Source of the DNA: Tenodera sinensis | Lineage: Eukaryota > Arthropoda > Insecta > Mantodea > Mantidae | DNA length: 64,000 nucleotides | Reading direction: 5' to 3' | Assembly (NCBI GenBank): GCA_030765045.1 | Contig: CM060972.1 | Coordinates: forward strand, 56,868,971-56,932,970 | Shown here: piece by piece, positions 38,174 through 49,617 of the stretch | Numbering within the stretch: position 1 is the first letter of the stretch | Layout: each line of letters starts with the position of its first letter | Position numbers and translations under genes: made by a program | The notes under the pieces: generated by a model | What the model was told of the DNA's origin: nothing | The model's database searches: none | The model's input: the letters and a program-made list of their open reading frames with translations, nothing else

Positions 38174-38767
38174 TGATGCGTATACTCACAGGACTTTCTC
38201 TGCTAATCTTGTGCAAACGTTTTTTAAAAACACCTATTCTCCTATATATCAAGATAAACTTTCATAGAAGTGATGTTATTACATATTTATTAATAGGTAC
38301 AATGGGAATAGGATAATACAGAGGCTTAAGGGGTAGTCAAGTCATTTAAGTACTGGTCGCCATGCTCTGGCTTTGACATTCTATTCTCTTTGCATGTCCA
38401 GGACATAAAATAACTTCCTTTTGAGAAAAGTATAAGCATTTGAAAATTCAAACGAATACAATGAATATCTCAAATATTTATCTAAGATTGTATGCTTTAA
38501 CAAGATCTACATTTCTATATAGTAAGATTCTATCTCTTATGGTTTCAGTTTTGCATAATGTATCCCGAGGCTAATCCCAGAAAATTCAAGATGTCATTTG
38601 TCATAAAAATACGAGTATCATAAACATATGGTTTTTTAATCAAAAGTCTTAGAGCTACTTTTTCCAAAATCAAAATTTTATTCACGTAAAGCGTAGTTTG
38701 GGGTGAAGGAATTTTGTGTCGCATGCTTGAAAGATGAAAAGCTTGAACAACTAGTTCGGCATTTAAC

Positions 38768-38831
<64 letters not shown>

Positions 38832-38930
38832 ACGTTTTTAAACGCTTTTTTCGGTTTAGGGTACCTCAAAACGCATATTTTAATGAAATTTTCATATCGA
38901 GACTGCGTTTAGAAAGGTAACAGGTAATTT
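38174..38930 (-). mobile_element. Family H copy with expanded (CA)n
   Basis: Starts CTGATGCGTATACTCACAGG. The internal CA tract is 60 bp (38770-38829). The ACTTTCTCTACT end is degraded. Confidence 0.7.
38770..38829. repeat. (CA)n microsatellite inside family H copy
   Basis: Uninterrupted dinucleotide run at the same internal position as in the other copies. Confidence 0.95.
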
Positions 38931-38969
38931 ATGGAAGTACTACATTTTAATTTTTTATTCCACATGTTA

Positions 38970-39320
38970 ACTTGTTTCAAACTGGAGTTGAAACAATGTT
39001 TATACTTAAATGAAATTAAATTCTTCATTCCAGTTCTTTTTTTTCCTGTGTGTGAACATGCCCATCGACGTTGGAATAAGAAATTTATCCATTAGGAATG
39101 TGAAGTGTTCATGCTCAGGGTGGAAATATTGTATTTTATATAACATTCTTTAAAAGCTCCTCAATCCAACGTCTGTCATGGGTTAATACGATCAAGATAA
39201 GATTTTAATGTTTTAAGGATATTTAATGTGTTCTGTACAGAGCTAGATACATGATTACTATGCTTGGCAAAAGTGCTCTGCGCGAACATTGGCCAGCATT
39301 CATATGACTTTGCATTTAGT
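38970..39320. repeat. Diverged direct repeat, copy 1 (upstream of exon A)
   Basis: The strongest shared block is TTGGCAAAAGTGCTCTGCGC to CAGCATTCATATG at about 39260-39310, matching 40040-40085. Weaker similarity extends left. Confidence 0.5.
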
Positions 39321-39744
39321 CCAGAGTAGGTCCCAACAATTTAAAGGTAGGTATATGAAGGCGAGCGGTTTGCTTGCCCCTCCTATTAGCGCTGGCAAAT
39401 GTGGTACACGCATCTTACGCGCCTGAACTAAGTACACGATCTTTGTTAATTACACTCGTATAATTATTTTAAATAGATATATCTATGTCGATGTAATTAG
39501 ATATGGTTTGTGATAATGGCTGTACAAAATACTGTCTCTACGCACCTTTTATCTTCATATGGTCATCACTCAACATTCATTTAGCATTGAGAAGGCTGAA
39601 AAACACAACCAATTGCTTCCTCACAACGCATTCTCAAATATAAACATACTATGAAAATACAAACCACTTAGTTTGAGCTTGTGTTCAGTTCATTTTCAGT
39701 GTAGTGATGTGTTATCTTATTATTAAAGTGACCGGGCATATGTT

Positions 39745-40095
39745 GAATGTTTCAAACTCAGTTGAAATATTGTTAAAATGCAAATTAAGTTATTTGTGTG
39801 TTTGCGATACGAATGTGTAAACATGTCGATCATTTGAAGTTGAGACAAGTGATTTTCCGATTAACAAACGAAGTGATTCATACTAAGGGCAGAAATATAT
39901 TTAATGTATACAACTTGGGAAAAAAAAAGCTCTCCAACCCAACACGTGTATTGTTTAACCTTAACCCAACAAGAATAGAATCAATGTTTTAAGGAAATTT
40001 AATATGTTGTGATGTGTAGAGTTCGATACGCGCCTACTACACTTGGCAACAGCGCTCTGCGCGAGCATTAGCCAGCGTTCATATGCCTTTAACCT
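39745..40095. repeat. Diverged direct repeat, copy 2 (upstream of exon A)
   Basis: TTGGCAACAGCGCTCTGCGC to CAGCGTTCATATG and TCAATGTTTTAAGGAAATTT parallel the copy about 775 bp upstream. It ends some 150 bp before exon A. Confidence 0.5.
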
Positions 40096-40244
40096 CTGCA
40101 CTTACTTTAAACTGTATTTTTATGTATGTTGGTGTATATCATCTAACACATGCTAATAAGTATTTCTTTGGAAAGCAAAACTTTCTGTTATAGCCCATAA
40201 AGTATGTCTTAGCTCTAAATGTATGTAATTTATGTTTGTTGCAG

Positions 40245-40388
40245 GATGGTTTTCGCAGGTGGGAACGAAGGGTCAGCTGGTGGCCCACTGCTATACCAGC
40301 ATTCAGCAGCTGGTGTCCGCCCAGATCACTCGCTTCCTATCCAAGCTTGAGCTAGCCGCCTACAGACTTAACGACAGTACTAGCAAAG
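40245..40388 (+). CDS. CABIT-domain (Serrano/GAREM-like) protein, internal exon A
   Basis: Exon of 144 bp preceded by a TTGTTGCAG acceptor and followed by a GTATTG donor. It enters in phase 1 and leaves in phase 1. It encodes WFSQVGTKGQLVAHC...RLNDSTSK, 47 complete codons plus split codons at each end. The reading frame joins exactly to exon B (AAA G|TG, giving K-V). It is the most upstream exon of this gene that I can recognise. The phase-1 entry means at least one more coding exon lies upstream, either beyond the window or too short to see. GC content and codon use are clearly higher than in the AT-rich flanks. On its own this segment has no motif I recognise; assignment rests on the splice-phase chain into the CABIT exons. 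Confidence 0.75.
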
Positions 40389-40554
40389 GTATTGCAAATT
40401 GCCTCGGTTTCTGACAGACTCGTACAATTTATATTACTGGAACTTCTTAGCATGTACTTGCCAGCCATTCCATAAACACCAACAACAGTTGAGGGTTACA
40501 AAGTAGCAATTTTGTAACACAGTGTGTTAGGGATATAACTACACATAATTTGTA

Positions 40555-41585
40555 TTTATAATTGAGGACAGTATAATGAATGTAATTACATCAATATTTA
40601 CTTCATTTCCATACTTATGATTTTAGTTAATAAGAGTAATGTTTTCAGGTTGGTTAGAACTCCAAAGTAAGAGCCATAATGTTTATTTTCCCCAAGAGTG
40701 CGATAGCTAGGGTTCGAACCTTTATACATCTATCGTGAAATGAGGCGATCACAAGTTACCTGCCACATGGACAGAGCGTGACGTCATTGCTCGAGTACAG
40801 TGACAGAACAAAACACCACTTGGCTCACTGCCTACAGTGCACAGTGTCACCAGTTGCATCCACAGAGTAAAATGCTTCCAGCACGAAAATCGAAATATTC
40901 ATGTATTGCTGAACTTGCACAAGAATTTGGGTGTGAATATTTTACTGCAAATAGTGACAACGTTGTATTTTATCCATCGTTATCTACAACGTTCGTTCGT
41001 CGACTGTACCTTGCCTCCTCTGTGCTGTGATCGTGTGCACTTACCCCTCCCACTTCCTATAGTCCATACTTCGCAACCTTTTGTTTCCTATATGAAGGTT
41101 CGCTCCCTGGCGATAGCGAATATCGAAGCACTCTCACGAAACTAATAACAAATGAAAGAATCAGTCACCGTTCTGATGTACCCAAATTTTCATTATTAGT
41201 ATCCACAACTTGCACTTTCATAGAGAATGAAATGAGAAAGAAAGTTTAAATCGTTTAATTCAAGCTTAAATGCTTATCCTTGCATTTCCGAAATATTCAT
41301 TGTTTATTTTAATGTATAACTGAGTTCGAAGTGAGACGTATGAACCCAGACTACCAGTGAGCAAGTCAGGTGTTAAGTGTGAACACGTGGAAACAAAGCG
41401 GGTAGTCTATACTGACAGGTGTTGTTTATTTCGTTGCGAGTTATTACCGTGCAGAAGAGGTAGTAAATTATGCGATGTGTTTGTGGAGAAAACTATTAGG
41501 GGAAGAGAAAAACAATTAACACGCTGAAATGGACACATACTGGTACCAATTATCAAAATATCTGTACTTAGACCTCTAACACCCT
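40555..41585. repeat. Intronic repeat, copy 1
   Basis: AATTGAGGACAGTATAATGA with ATTACATCAATATTTACTTC (40560-40615), and a second block near 41400-41570, recur in the same order at 43938-44385. Origin unknown. Confidence 0.5.
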
Positions 41586-41589
41586 GTAT

Positions 41590-42938
41590 GTATTTCAAAT
41601 GTAAATTGCTATAATAACATATGGAGTGCCCGGCCGAAGCGTTCACCTATAGTTTTCCTTATTCAAAATTTACACACTCTCATCATCCACTGTTCAAATA
41701 TGCTTCTTGATATATCAGTTGCTGGAACCAGTGATTGGTTAATTAGTATGTATTAATTTTACAATTTGGGATTAATACCATAACAGCTGGATACCCGTTG
41801 TTTGATGGCTCCCAGTGAGTAGCTGGTTAGTAGATTTAGTGATAGTAATTTTAGATGTAATTTAAGGTTTATTATTATTGTTATTATTCTGGTTATTAAT
41901 TATTTTTTAGTTTGTAAGTTAATCTGAACAACAATGAACATAAAAATGAATTTGAAATAGCTGAATAAATATTAAAATTTGCAATACACGTTCTAATTTA
42001 GGGTACCAAATATCTGGACGACCTATTTTATTTTTTTATTGGTCTAATTATTTAGAGGTAAATCTGACTTACAACTGCAATCTATATGTGAGTAAATATA
42101 GGTAGTGAGGCATGTATTAATACAAGTCAATTTATGAGGTGAACATTGATCCCAAACTAAAAACTATTGTTGCACTGGTTCAAAAAAGTTACAACGCTGC
42201 AAGGTCTGCTGAGAAATATGACATCTCTTAACTTCAATTGACCAAACCACCCACTGTGTAAGTCTTATGATTTTTAGAAATTGTCATAATTATGGTTCTT
42301 CACATTTTCGTTACAAAGAAGTCAAAACCCTTTCTGTATAATTTACTATTCATTTCATTCATTGAATAATTTAAACACGCACGCACAATTTTGAAGAAAA
42401 CCAGTTCCGTATTTACTGTGTCCCTTTTATATTCTATTAAATGTCGTTTTAACCATTGTTTTACATAATGCTCTTGTTAGTGATTTGCACCTGTATTGAT
42501 AAAAGAATCATACTGATCCAAATAAATGCGGCTGTTTAATTGTATTGCCTAATATTTAACCACTTCATCCCAAAAGCAAACTAATAAACACTTTCCATGA
42601 AAGCTACTGATATATTTGTATTTTTCTTCTGCTGGCAAACAATAGATGGTGCAATTAAACGTAGAAATATTAATTCTGAATACCGGTAATAATTTTTCAG
42701 CTTACAACTCGCCCATGTAACTGCTTTAACTTCATTATTCCATAGATATACGATCTAAATCCGCCAATACAAAATAAAGATTAGATGTGGTCTACCAATC
42801 TACATGAGAAAATAGATAGATCCAGATAAACAGGTCTATTGTCTAAGTTTATTATTAGCAGAATCATTAGACAGAGGTGTTTATACATTCCACTACCAGT
42901 GTCAACCACTGTTCCTTATATGTATCAACATACTACCG
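41590..42938. other. Intron A-B sequence, nothing recognised
   Basis: AT-rich non-coding sequence between two repeat blocks. Confidence 0.5.
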
Positions 42939-42939
42939 A

Positions 42940-43120
42940 GTGGGATGGCTCAGGTGGTAGCGTCTGGTGCCAGTATTCACGAGGTCGTAGGTTTAATTTC
43001 CGTAGCCACCCTTCCTGATCATGGATTTTTTGGGGGGCTTCGCCGGGTTGCTAGCTGAATGGATCAGGGTGCCAAGTCCCCCCTACAAATCTTGTCACAT
43101 ATCAAGCAGCTTTTGTGCAT
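42940..43120 (+). mobile_element. tRNA-derived SINE-like head and body
   Basis: ACCGAGTGGGATGGCTCAGG and GGTAGCGTCTGG, with a degraded B box (GGTTTAATTTCC). Confidence 0.5.
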
Positions 43121-43133
43121 TCTAGTGTACAAC

Positions 43134-43433
43134 CCATCAACAGCGTAAGCTGAACTCCTTACAGTCCTTCCAAGAGTAGTTTGGAAGTCCAAAATATTTC
43201 GCCAAATTTCCATATTTGGACCACCCATCAGCAGTGCCCAACGGTAGTTGCATGCTGAAATTAACATCCGACGAGGAGCATAAATATGCTACCTCCTAAC
43301 AACCCTCAATCCTCATTCTTCACCAGCCATCCTATAACATCCTAATCCCGTCATACAGTGGTTAAGCCCTAAAAGGGCAGGTACACGAATGATACACCTC
43401 GGGCTGTTCTCAGCCTGCCATCTGGTAGTCTAG
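43134..43433. repeat. 300-bp insert bounded by 13-bp direct repeats
   Basis: TCTAGTGTACAAC occurs at 43121-43133 and 43434-43446. The enclosed segment has no tRNA-like head or ORF that I recognise. The repeats look like a target-site duplication. Confidence 0.6.
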
Positions 43434-43937
43434 TCTAGTGTACAACAAAGAATATAGGCTTATAAATAAAGCAACAAGAAGCTCAGTCTAACTAGAAAAC
43501 ATCCAGAGAATTTGACTGACGCTGTGTCACAATGCACGATTTAATGCCAAACTACGTCAATTTTCAAGATATACTTTCACTCAATAGCACAGGTTTTTCT
43601 GAAGCCCAATTTACCGTGTTTACGTTAATTTTTTGAGCTAGTTTGTTTACAATTTCCAAGGTGGTCATTCTAAACTGGCACCGATTTCGTCTAGTTTATT
43701 TTCTGTTAAAACAGACCTAGACCTGACCTGAAAACTGGAGTTTAGTGTGCGATAGGTGCTAGAAAAATTATAGGACCCATTTGTTTAACGGAGCAATAAG
43801 ATCCTGCTTGAGAGGTGAGGGTTCTCCTCTGCCTGCACGATTTCCCCAACGACTCTCGGTTCTCTCGCACAGTGAAGAGAGCCCGCAAATGTATTGCTAT
43901 ACAGGCCGTTAGAGGTACGAGATATATTTTTGCTGGT

Positions 43938-44385
43938 AATTGAGGACAGTGTAATGAGCAACATTACATCAATATTTGCTTCATTTACGAACTTATAATT
44001 TTATTTATTGAGAGTAGTATGTTTTCAGATTAGTACCTCTAAATAGGCGTGGCACAGAAGGCATAACGCAGAGTGGGCCGATCTCGTAATAACGAATGGT
44101 GTACCGGAACCAAGTTCCAACGCTGCTGCAAGGCCAATGACTTCACATTACCCTGAACAATAGGTTACATATTGACGTAAGAAGCAAAATGGATAGTATA
44201 TATGGCAGGCGTTGTTCATTTTGCGATGCATTTACGTCCTTGCAAAGAACATCAGGCAGTAAACTTTGTGAGCGGTTTGTAGGGAAAACTGTTAGAACAC
44301 ATGAAAAAAGCATTCAACACACCGAAGTGTATGCATATAAAGGTACATACAAATTATTAACGTATGTCCCTAATATCCTGCATAT
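43938..44385. repeat. Intronic repeat, copy 2
   Basis: AATTGAGGACAGTGTAATGA with ATTACATCAATATTTGCTTC, then a block around 44200-44300 that matches 41420-41520. Shorter than copy 1. Confidence 0.5.
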
Positions 44386-44397
44386 ACTAATGACCCT

Positions 44398-45292
44398 CTA
44401 CTTTTCTCAAATAGAAAATCGTTCGTGTTTTTATGGCCTGGCCATGCAAAGAGTACGAATTGAAAGCCATCACATAGCGACCAGCCCTTAAAAGGTTCGA
44501 CTAGTATCACTTAAGCCTATTGTATTCTCCTATTCCCATTGTAGGAGGGTAGTTCTTAAAGTAAGGTCCGGTGTTTTATGCACATCAAACCATCATAGTA
44601 GCAAAACGGTTATTTTATTTAATTTCTTACATCTTTCTCCATTTTCTACACAGTTGTCATATTTATTTAAACATTTGTCATGACGTACTACAAGCTTTTG
44701 TACGCCGACATGAAGTGTATCGCCTGTGAGGATAACCAGTCGAAATTGTCAATCGCTGATCTTCAAAGACCATATTGACCAAATCTTCTGTGGCCATTGA
44801 AGGCAGACCTGATCGTGATTCATTATGAACTTTGTCCCGTCCGACCTTGAAAGCTCTCACCCACTTACGCACTTCGCCGTCACTCATCGCATTGGGGTCA
44901 TACACTTCAGTGATCTGTCAAATGTCAGCTGCTGAAACGTTCCTTGCTGTCAAAAATCGAATCACAAACCGTATTTCACAGTCGGCGGGTCCATCGATTG
45001 TTTTAAACATGTTAAACCGACACAGTGAACAGCAGAGTCCAACACTACCAAAGTAAATGGCGTCGTTTTATGCGCAGCATGCTAGGAATCGGTGCAAATG
45101 CGCGTTTCAATATTCGCGCAATGTGCGGCTATCCGGACCTTAATTTACGAATTGCCCTCGTACTTGTAAGAAAATATGTAATTTTTATGAATGTTTTATC
45201 TCGAGTAAAGTGAATTGCATAGAAGAATAAGCTTTAGTAAGAACAGTTTGTTTAAGAATGACTAGAGAAAGTCGCGTTAATGTAATTTATAA
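44398..45292 (+). mobile_element. Family H copy split by a mariner insertion
   Basis: The left part ends at TATTCTCCTATTCCCATTG (44541) and resumes at CTTGTAAGAAAATATG (45163). It ends with ACTAGAGAAAGTCGCG and a T-run about 40 bp before exon B. Confidence 0.75.
44544..45160 (-). mobile_element. Internally deleted mariner element with TIRs and TA duplication
   Basis: The left terminal inverted repeat starts GGAGGGTAGTTCTTAAAGTA and the right, read inward, CGAGGGCAATTCGTAAATTA; both continue to GGTCCGG. TA dinucleotides flank both ends (44542-44543, 45161-45162). The minus strand retains the transposase N-terminal helix-turn-helix region (AMSDGEVRKWVRAFKVGRDKVH...SRSGLPSMATEDLV, about 44900-44760) and a preceding RFVIRFLTARNVSAADI segment in a broken frame. 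The element is about 617 bp against about 1.3 kb for intact mariners, so the catalytic DD(34)D core has been deleted. It is non-autonomous. Confidence 0.88.
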
Positions 45293-45340
45293 GATTTTTT
45301 TAGTAATCATCGATGTAGAAGAATGAAACTTTGTTTGCAG

Positions 45341-45543
45341 TGGACGTGGTGAGAGAGTCGGTGAGGAAAAGGCTACAGTACACCAAGACTATAGTCCATC
45401 CTGGGGAGGTACTCAAGTTGTTGGCCGTGTTCGAGGATGTGGGAGCCAGCAGCGGCTCGCAACAGCGACTGTCCCTACCTCTGTTGGGAAAGGTCGTCAG
45501 CTCCTCTAAGAAATACGCACAGTGCCTCACACACAAGAATCAG
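45341..45543 (+). CDS. CABIT-domain protein, internal exon B
   Basis: Exon of 203 bp with a TTTGTTTGCAG acceptor and a strong CAG|GTGAGT donor; phase 1 in, phase 0 out. It encodes VDVVRESVRKRLQY...HPGEVLKLLAVFEDVG...KKYAQCLTHKNQ. The cysteine at codon 45523-45525 is the conserved Cys of the CABIT core motif (hydrophobic-x-C, then after 7-26 residues hydrophobic-x-LP-hydrophobic-x3-G-x-F). The rest of that motif is supplied by exon C. CABIT modules (cysteine-containing all-beta in THEMIS) occur in THEMIS, in GAREM adaptors and in the insect planar-polarity protein Serrano. A family H repeat ends about 40 bp before the acceptor, so the branch-point region lies next to or within transposon-derived sequence. 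Confidence 0.85.
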
Positions 45544-45824
45544 GTGAGTCAGCATTCCACTGAATCTTATGTACCATGTACACTTAAAGAATGGGCCACT
45601 TGAAATTTATAGACTGGACTGGGCTGGACTAAAAGCAGAGGGGATTTCCACAGCATGCGCGCTCAGGGCAACTTGCATGTCAGACCCCACGAAGAAAAAG
45701 ATAAGAGCGCTCTATGACCTCAACCCTGAACACGGTGAGGAGCGCGAGCCAGCATGTGGGGCCCTAACGTGTGCTGGAAAATTTACATTTACATACTGAA
45801 TTTTTAGGTAAATACAATTTTGCA

Positions 45825-46378
45825 AAACTCGCACAAATAACAAGGAATACCTCCGATATTATTTATAATTCATTTGGACATAACTTGTGTGTTTGAACGA
45901 AATCTACATTTCCCGTATATTAAGATTTGCTCTATCTCTTAGGGCTTACCAGTAATGTAAAAGTCGTCAAGAGTAAACAGGACTATGTGGGTTATAGCCA
46001 GAAAATTCAAAATATACATTTCATTTGCCATAAAAATATCTTAAACCTGTGGCATTTTAATCAAACTCGTGAGTCATTTTGAAGAAAATCAAAATTTGCA
46101 AAAAATTTTCCATGTAAAGTGTAGTTCAGGGTTAAGAAATTTTCTTCAAAATCTTTGTGTCGCATCCTTTAAAGACATTAGACTTAAATACCAACTTTGG
46201 TTTTTAACCGACCTTTCATTTTTGAGTTATGCTGTCCACACACATACAGACCATTTTCTAAAAATGTTTCTTTTTTACTCAGGGATCTCAAAACATATAT
46301 TTCCGGTGAAATCTCGACATCGAATTTTTGGGTGAAATAGTTCCTCTAGTCACTATATGTAGTAGAAAAGTAAAAAAT
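45825..46378 (-). mobile_element. Family H fragment lacking the hairpin end
   Basis: Starts in the AACTCGCACAAATAACAAGG block and ends TAGTAGAAAAGT. A short additional GTAGAGAAAGTCGTG and CATCAGATTT end fragment follows at 46381-46412. Confidence 0.75.
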
Positions 46379-46456
46379 GGGTAGAGAAAGTCGTGTAGCT
46401 CATCAGATTTCTTTCTCTCGATTTTTCGTTTTTTCTATAATTTCTTGAAAACTGTT

Positions 46457-46679
46457 GTCGGTCTGGGTGGCTCAGTTGGTTAGACGCTGGCCTACGGATC
46501 CCAAGGTCGCGGGTTCAAACCCGGCCCAGGCCGATGGTTTTTAAGTGTGCTTAAAAACGACAGCTCCATGTCAGTAGATTTACTGGCATGTAAAAGAACT
46601 CCTGCGGGACAAAATTCCGGCACACCGGCGACGCTGATGTGATCCTGGCAATTGACAGCGTCGTTAAACAAGAAAATAT
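46457..46679 (+). mobile_element. tRNA-derived SINE, family 2, intact with 12-bp target duplication
   Basis: TTGAAAACTGTT at 46445-46456 and 46680-46691. Head and body match the copy at 9880 closely. Confidence 0.95.
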
Positions 46680-46749
46680 TTGAAAACTGTTAATGTTCCT
46701 TGCTGGTCTTTATTGCTTGTACCTTTAAATAGTAATAATAGCTTTCTAG

Positions 46750-46974
46750 GTCTCTCGGTGGCCGAGCGGATAGACCGCTTGGCTCTCACCAAAGCGACCC
46801 CGGTTCGATCCCAGGCGTCCTCATGTGGGATTTGTGGTGGACAAAGCGGCGCAGGGGCGGGTTTTCTCCGGGTTCTCCGGTTTCTCCCATCATTCCACCG
46901 ATTGCTCCACCATTCTTTCCTGTCCCTTCATTTCACTTCATTACTCATTCTGTTCATCCTTTCATCCGTACGAC
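46750..46974 (+). mobile_element. tRNA-derived SINE, family 1-like, joined to LINE 3' sequence
   Basis: Head CTCGGTGGCCGAGCGGATAG and GGTTCGATCCCAGG, then the GGCGGGTTTTCTCCGGGTTC body. The expected CACCGCCTGCGG tail is absent. Sequence passes directly into a LINE 3' end near 46975. Confidence 0.8.
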
Positions 46975-47530
46975 GAGTGGTCAGCTCTCCGCGGTAATAA
47001 GCTTAGAGAAGTGAAAGAACTTCCGATAAACTGGGTAACTTCCTGTCGCACATCTCGTCGCGAGGAGGTTAATCTGGCTCGATTAAGAATAGGGCACTGC
47101 AATTTTTCGCGTGGTTACCTATTTAAAAGGGACCCTGCTCCTATATGTCCGCTGTGTGACAACCTTTTGTCAGTTCGCCACGTGCTGCTGGAGTGTTGCT
47201 TTCTAGCGCACCTTCGGGATTCTCTACAGCTGCCTGCCAGACTTGCAGAGGTCCTAGCGGACGACAAAACAGCGGTTGATAGAGTTTTTAATTTTTTAGC
47301 GGAGTGCAATATCAATTTGAGGATTTAAAATTTTAATTATCTGTTTCTGCTTTTGGACATATTTATCACCTTGTTTCATATCTGGCTATTGCCACTGTTT
47401 TTTACCTTTGTATATTTTTCTTGTTGCTAGTATTTTTATTTTTTGAGTGAAATTTATATCTGGCTATTGCCATGAATCTTTTAAGGGCGCTGATGACCTA
47501 GAAGTTGAGCGCCCTTAAACCAAACCAAAC
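46975..47530 (+). mobile_element. Non-LTR retrotransposon 3' end (I/Jockey-like)
   Basis: Encodes the typical C-terminal tail of an I-type LINE polyprotein: NKLREVKELPINWVTSCRTS, REEVNLARLRIGHC, then the CPLCDNLLSVRHVLLEC zinc-knuckle-like motif, to a stop at about 47328. A non-coding tail ends GCGCTGATGACCTAGAAG and (AAACC)n. Reverse transcriptase and endonuclease are absent. Confidence 0.82.
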
Positions 47531-47534
47531 CAAA

Positions 47535-48525
47535 CCAAACTTTCATCTGTTTGGTCTCTTTCAGGGTCGAAAGTGTCAGTGGGCATTCGGGTGCAGCATG
47601 GGGGGGGGGGAGGGGATGCGATGCTCTGAGTGACTCCGTCCCCTTTCACGGTATCCGGGCTGCGGAGCGTGTACACACCGAGGGCCCTTGAGTCCCGGAG
47701 GGGCCCCTGCAGGCCCTCTGACCGCCCTCTGTCTCATCTCGCCTCACCCCTCCCTGTCGAGGGTGCCCCTTCGGGGCAAAGGCACAAAAGATCTCTGAGG
47801 TCGAAGAGCCGAAGTCCCCCTCCGCGTCTATCCTTCTGCCTTTGTAATTATGGAGTGCGAATTGGTCTTCTTTGATGATGAAACTGACCGAAGCTTGGCA
47901 TTCGCTGAAATCATACTTCATCGTTATGCAACCAAAGTGGCTAATGACGCATCTAACAACTGGATCTAGAACCAGTAGCCAGGATAATACTGACCGACTG
48001 CCTCTTCATGAATGAAAGCTTTCCAGGATGCCCCCCTTCCGTGCACACGCCGCAAAGCGCTCAACAAAGTCACTCTACCTTGCAATTATGGTAAAGTTAA
48101 GCTCAGGCGCTGGTTTGGCGCCTTCCGAATGCAATTCCTGCGGTTAAGTTTCACCTTGAACATGTGCCAGAGTGTGAGCATTGTTCGTAGAATTATGTGA
48201 GCACTTTCCAAGAAACGTTCAGGCACAAGAAGGGTGTGCCAGGAAGATTGAATACCCCAGCGTCTTAAAGGCAACTGTGCTGCCAAACTGTTGCTTCAAC
48301 ACCTTTGAGCAAGGCTAATGGGGATTCCCTCGGTGCACCGCACATTTTACATCAAACAATTTACCTTCTCAATATATTCTGCGAGGTAGTAGTGTTCATT
48401 AAAAGGTTTTCAAATGAACATAGGTATTTAGAGGTAAATACACCTTGGAATGCAGGTTCTAGCAATGGTACTAGCGAAAAATATAAAAGTAAATTAGCTT
48501 TAGAGGAGAATACAGATGTAGATTG
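47535..48525. other. Intron B-C sequence, nothing recognised
   Basis: GC-rich patch at 47600-47850 with a G-run gives open frames on both strands; probably an unassigned retroelement body. Confidence 0.4.
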
Positions 48526-48526
48526 G

Positions 48527-48690
48527 ACTGCCTCTGTAGTCAGGTAGTTAGCATGCTAGCTTCCAAATCCAGAGATCCCGGGTTTGATTCCCGGTTGGAG
48601 GGTGCACATTTTTCGCTAGCCAGAATTATTCATTCTGGAAGTATAAATCGAGTGTAAATATGACTTTAATGTTTATAAAGAAAACCCAAC
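48527..48690 (+). mobile_element. tRNA-derived SINE, family 6
   Basis: GCCTCTGTAGTCAGGTAGTT and B box GTTTGATTCCC, then GAATTATTCATTCTGGAAGT and a TTTATAAAG tail. Confidence 0.65.
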
Positions 48691-49062
48691 GTAAACAAAC
48701 AGTAAGCGAGAGAAAATTATTACCGATGTACAATTGTTCCAAAGTCAAAGATGTTAAATGGAACAGAAAATAAATGAAGATCATGAACTAATTGCACCAG
48801 TCAATGTCTTCAAATAGATACAACAATGTCTTTTCAAAACTTGATTCACCAACCGCTGAACTGAAAAACCAATGAAAATGTAGAATATTTTTAAACAACT
48901 GTGAGACACCAAAACATTAACCATTTTGCTTTTTCTACTACGTGCTTACAGTAAGTAGAGAAAGTGTTATATTCCACCCAAAAATTCGATATCGAAAGTT
49001 CACCAGAAATATATGTATGTTTTGGGGCTACCTGAATTGGAAAAGAACTTTCAGAACAAGGG

Positions 49063-49064
<2 letters not shown>

Positions 49065-49127
<63 letters not shown>

Positions 49128-49155
49128 CGTGTGCGCGCGCACACAGAGAGAGAGA
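49065..49155. repeat. (GT)n(GC)n(AG)n microsatellite inside family H copy
   Basis: Long GT run, then mixed GC/GT and AGAGAG. It occupies the usual dinucleotide position of the family. Confidence 0.95.
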
Positions 49156-49340
49156 AACGGACCCTCTTGCAATAGTACGACACGAACATTTAAAAAAAAT
49201 TCCTCGATCCTAAGGGATGGAATTACAAAGCCACCACATAGTGAACAGCTTTTAACATTTTACCATCGCCTAAGTTTACTATAAATTTCCTCATTACCAT
49301 TGCTCTACAAGAAATGTATAATAAAAACATTTTTACATAT

Positions 49341-49617
49341 TTAAGAGGTTGAATCAGAAACTGAAAAATTCAATGCCATAGCCGGGATTTGAACCACGGA
49401 TCTTCCGCATATCAAGCGGCTGCTTTAACCATTAAGCTACCATGGCCAACTTGCCAGCACGCCATTAAATTCCCCAGCTGATTCGTGCTTTTTCCCGGTT
49501 AACCACAAGGGAATCTCACATCAGAAATAAATACCCCAAGGGCGACTTACAATTTGTAAGTACTTTTTGTCCCGAGTTTAAGTAACCTTTAATGGTAATT
49601 ATTGACATAAATAAATA
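49341..49617 (-). mobile_element. tRNA-derived SINE with 12-bp target duplication inside family H copy
   Basis: ATTTTTACATAT at 49329-49340 and 49618-49629. The minus-strand head GGCCATGGTAGCTTAATGGT and B box GGTTCAAATCCC lie at about 49446-49376. The sequence left of 49376 and right of 49446 belongs to the same insert. Confidence 0.85.
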
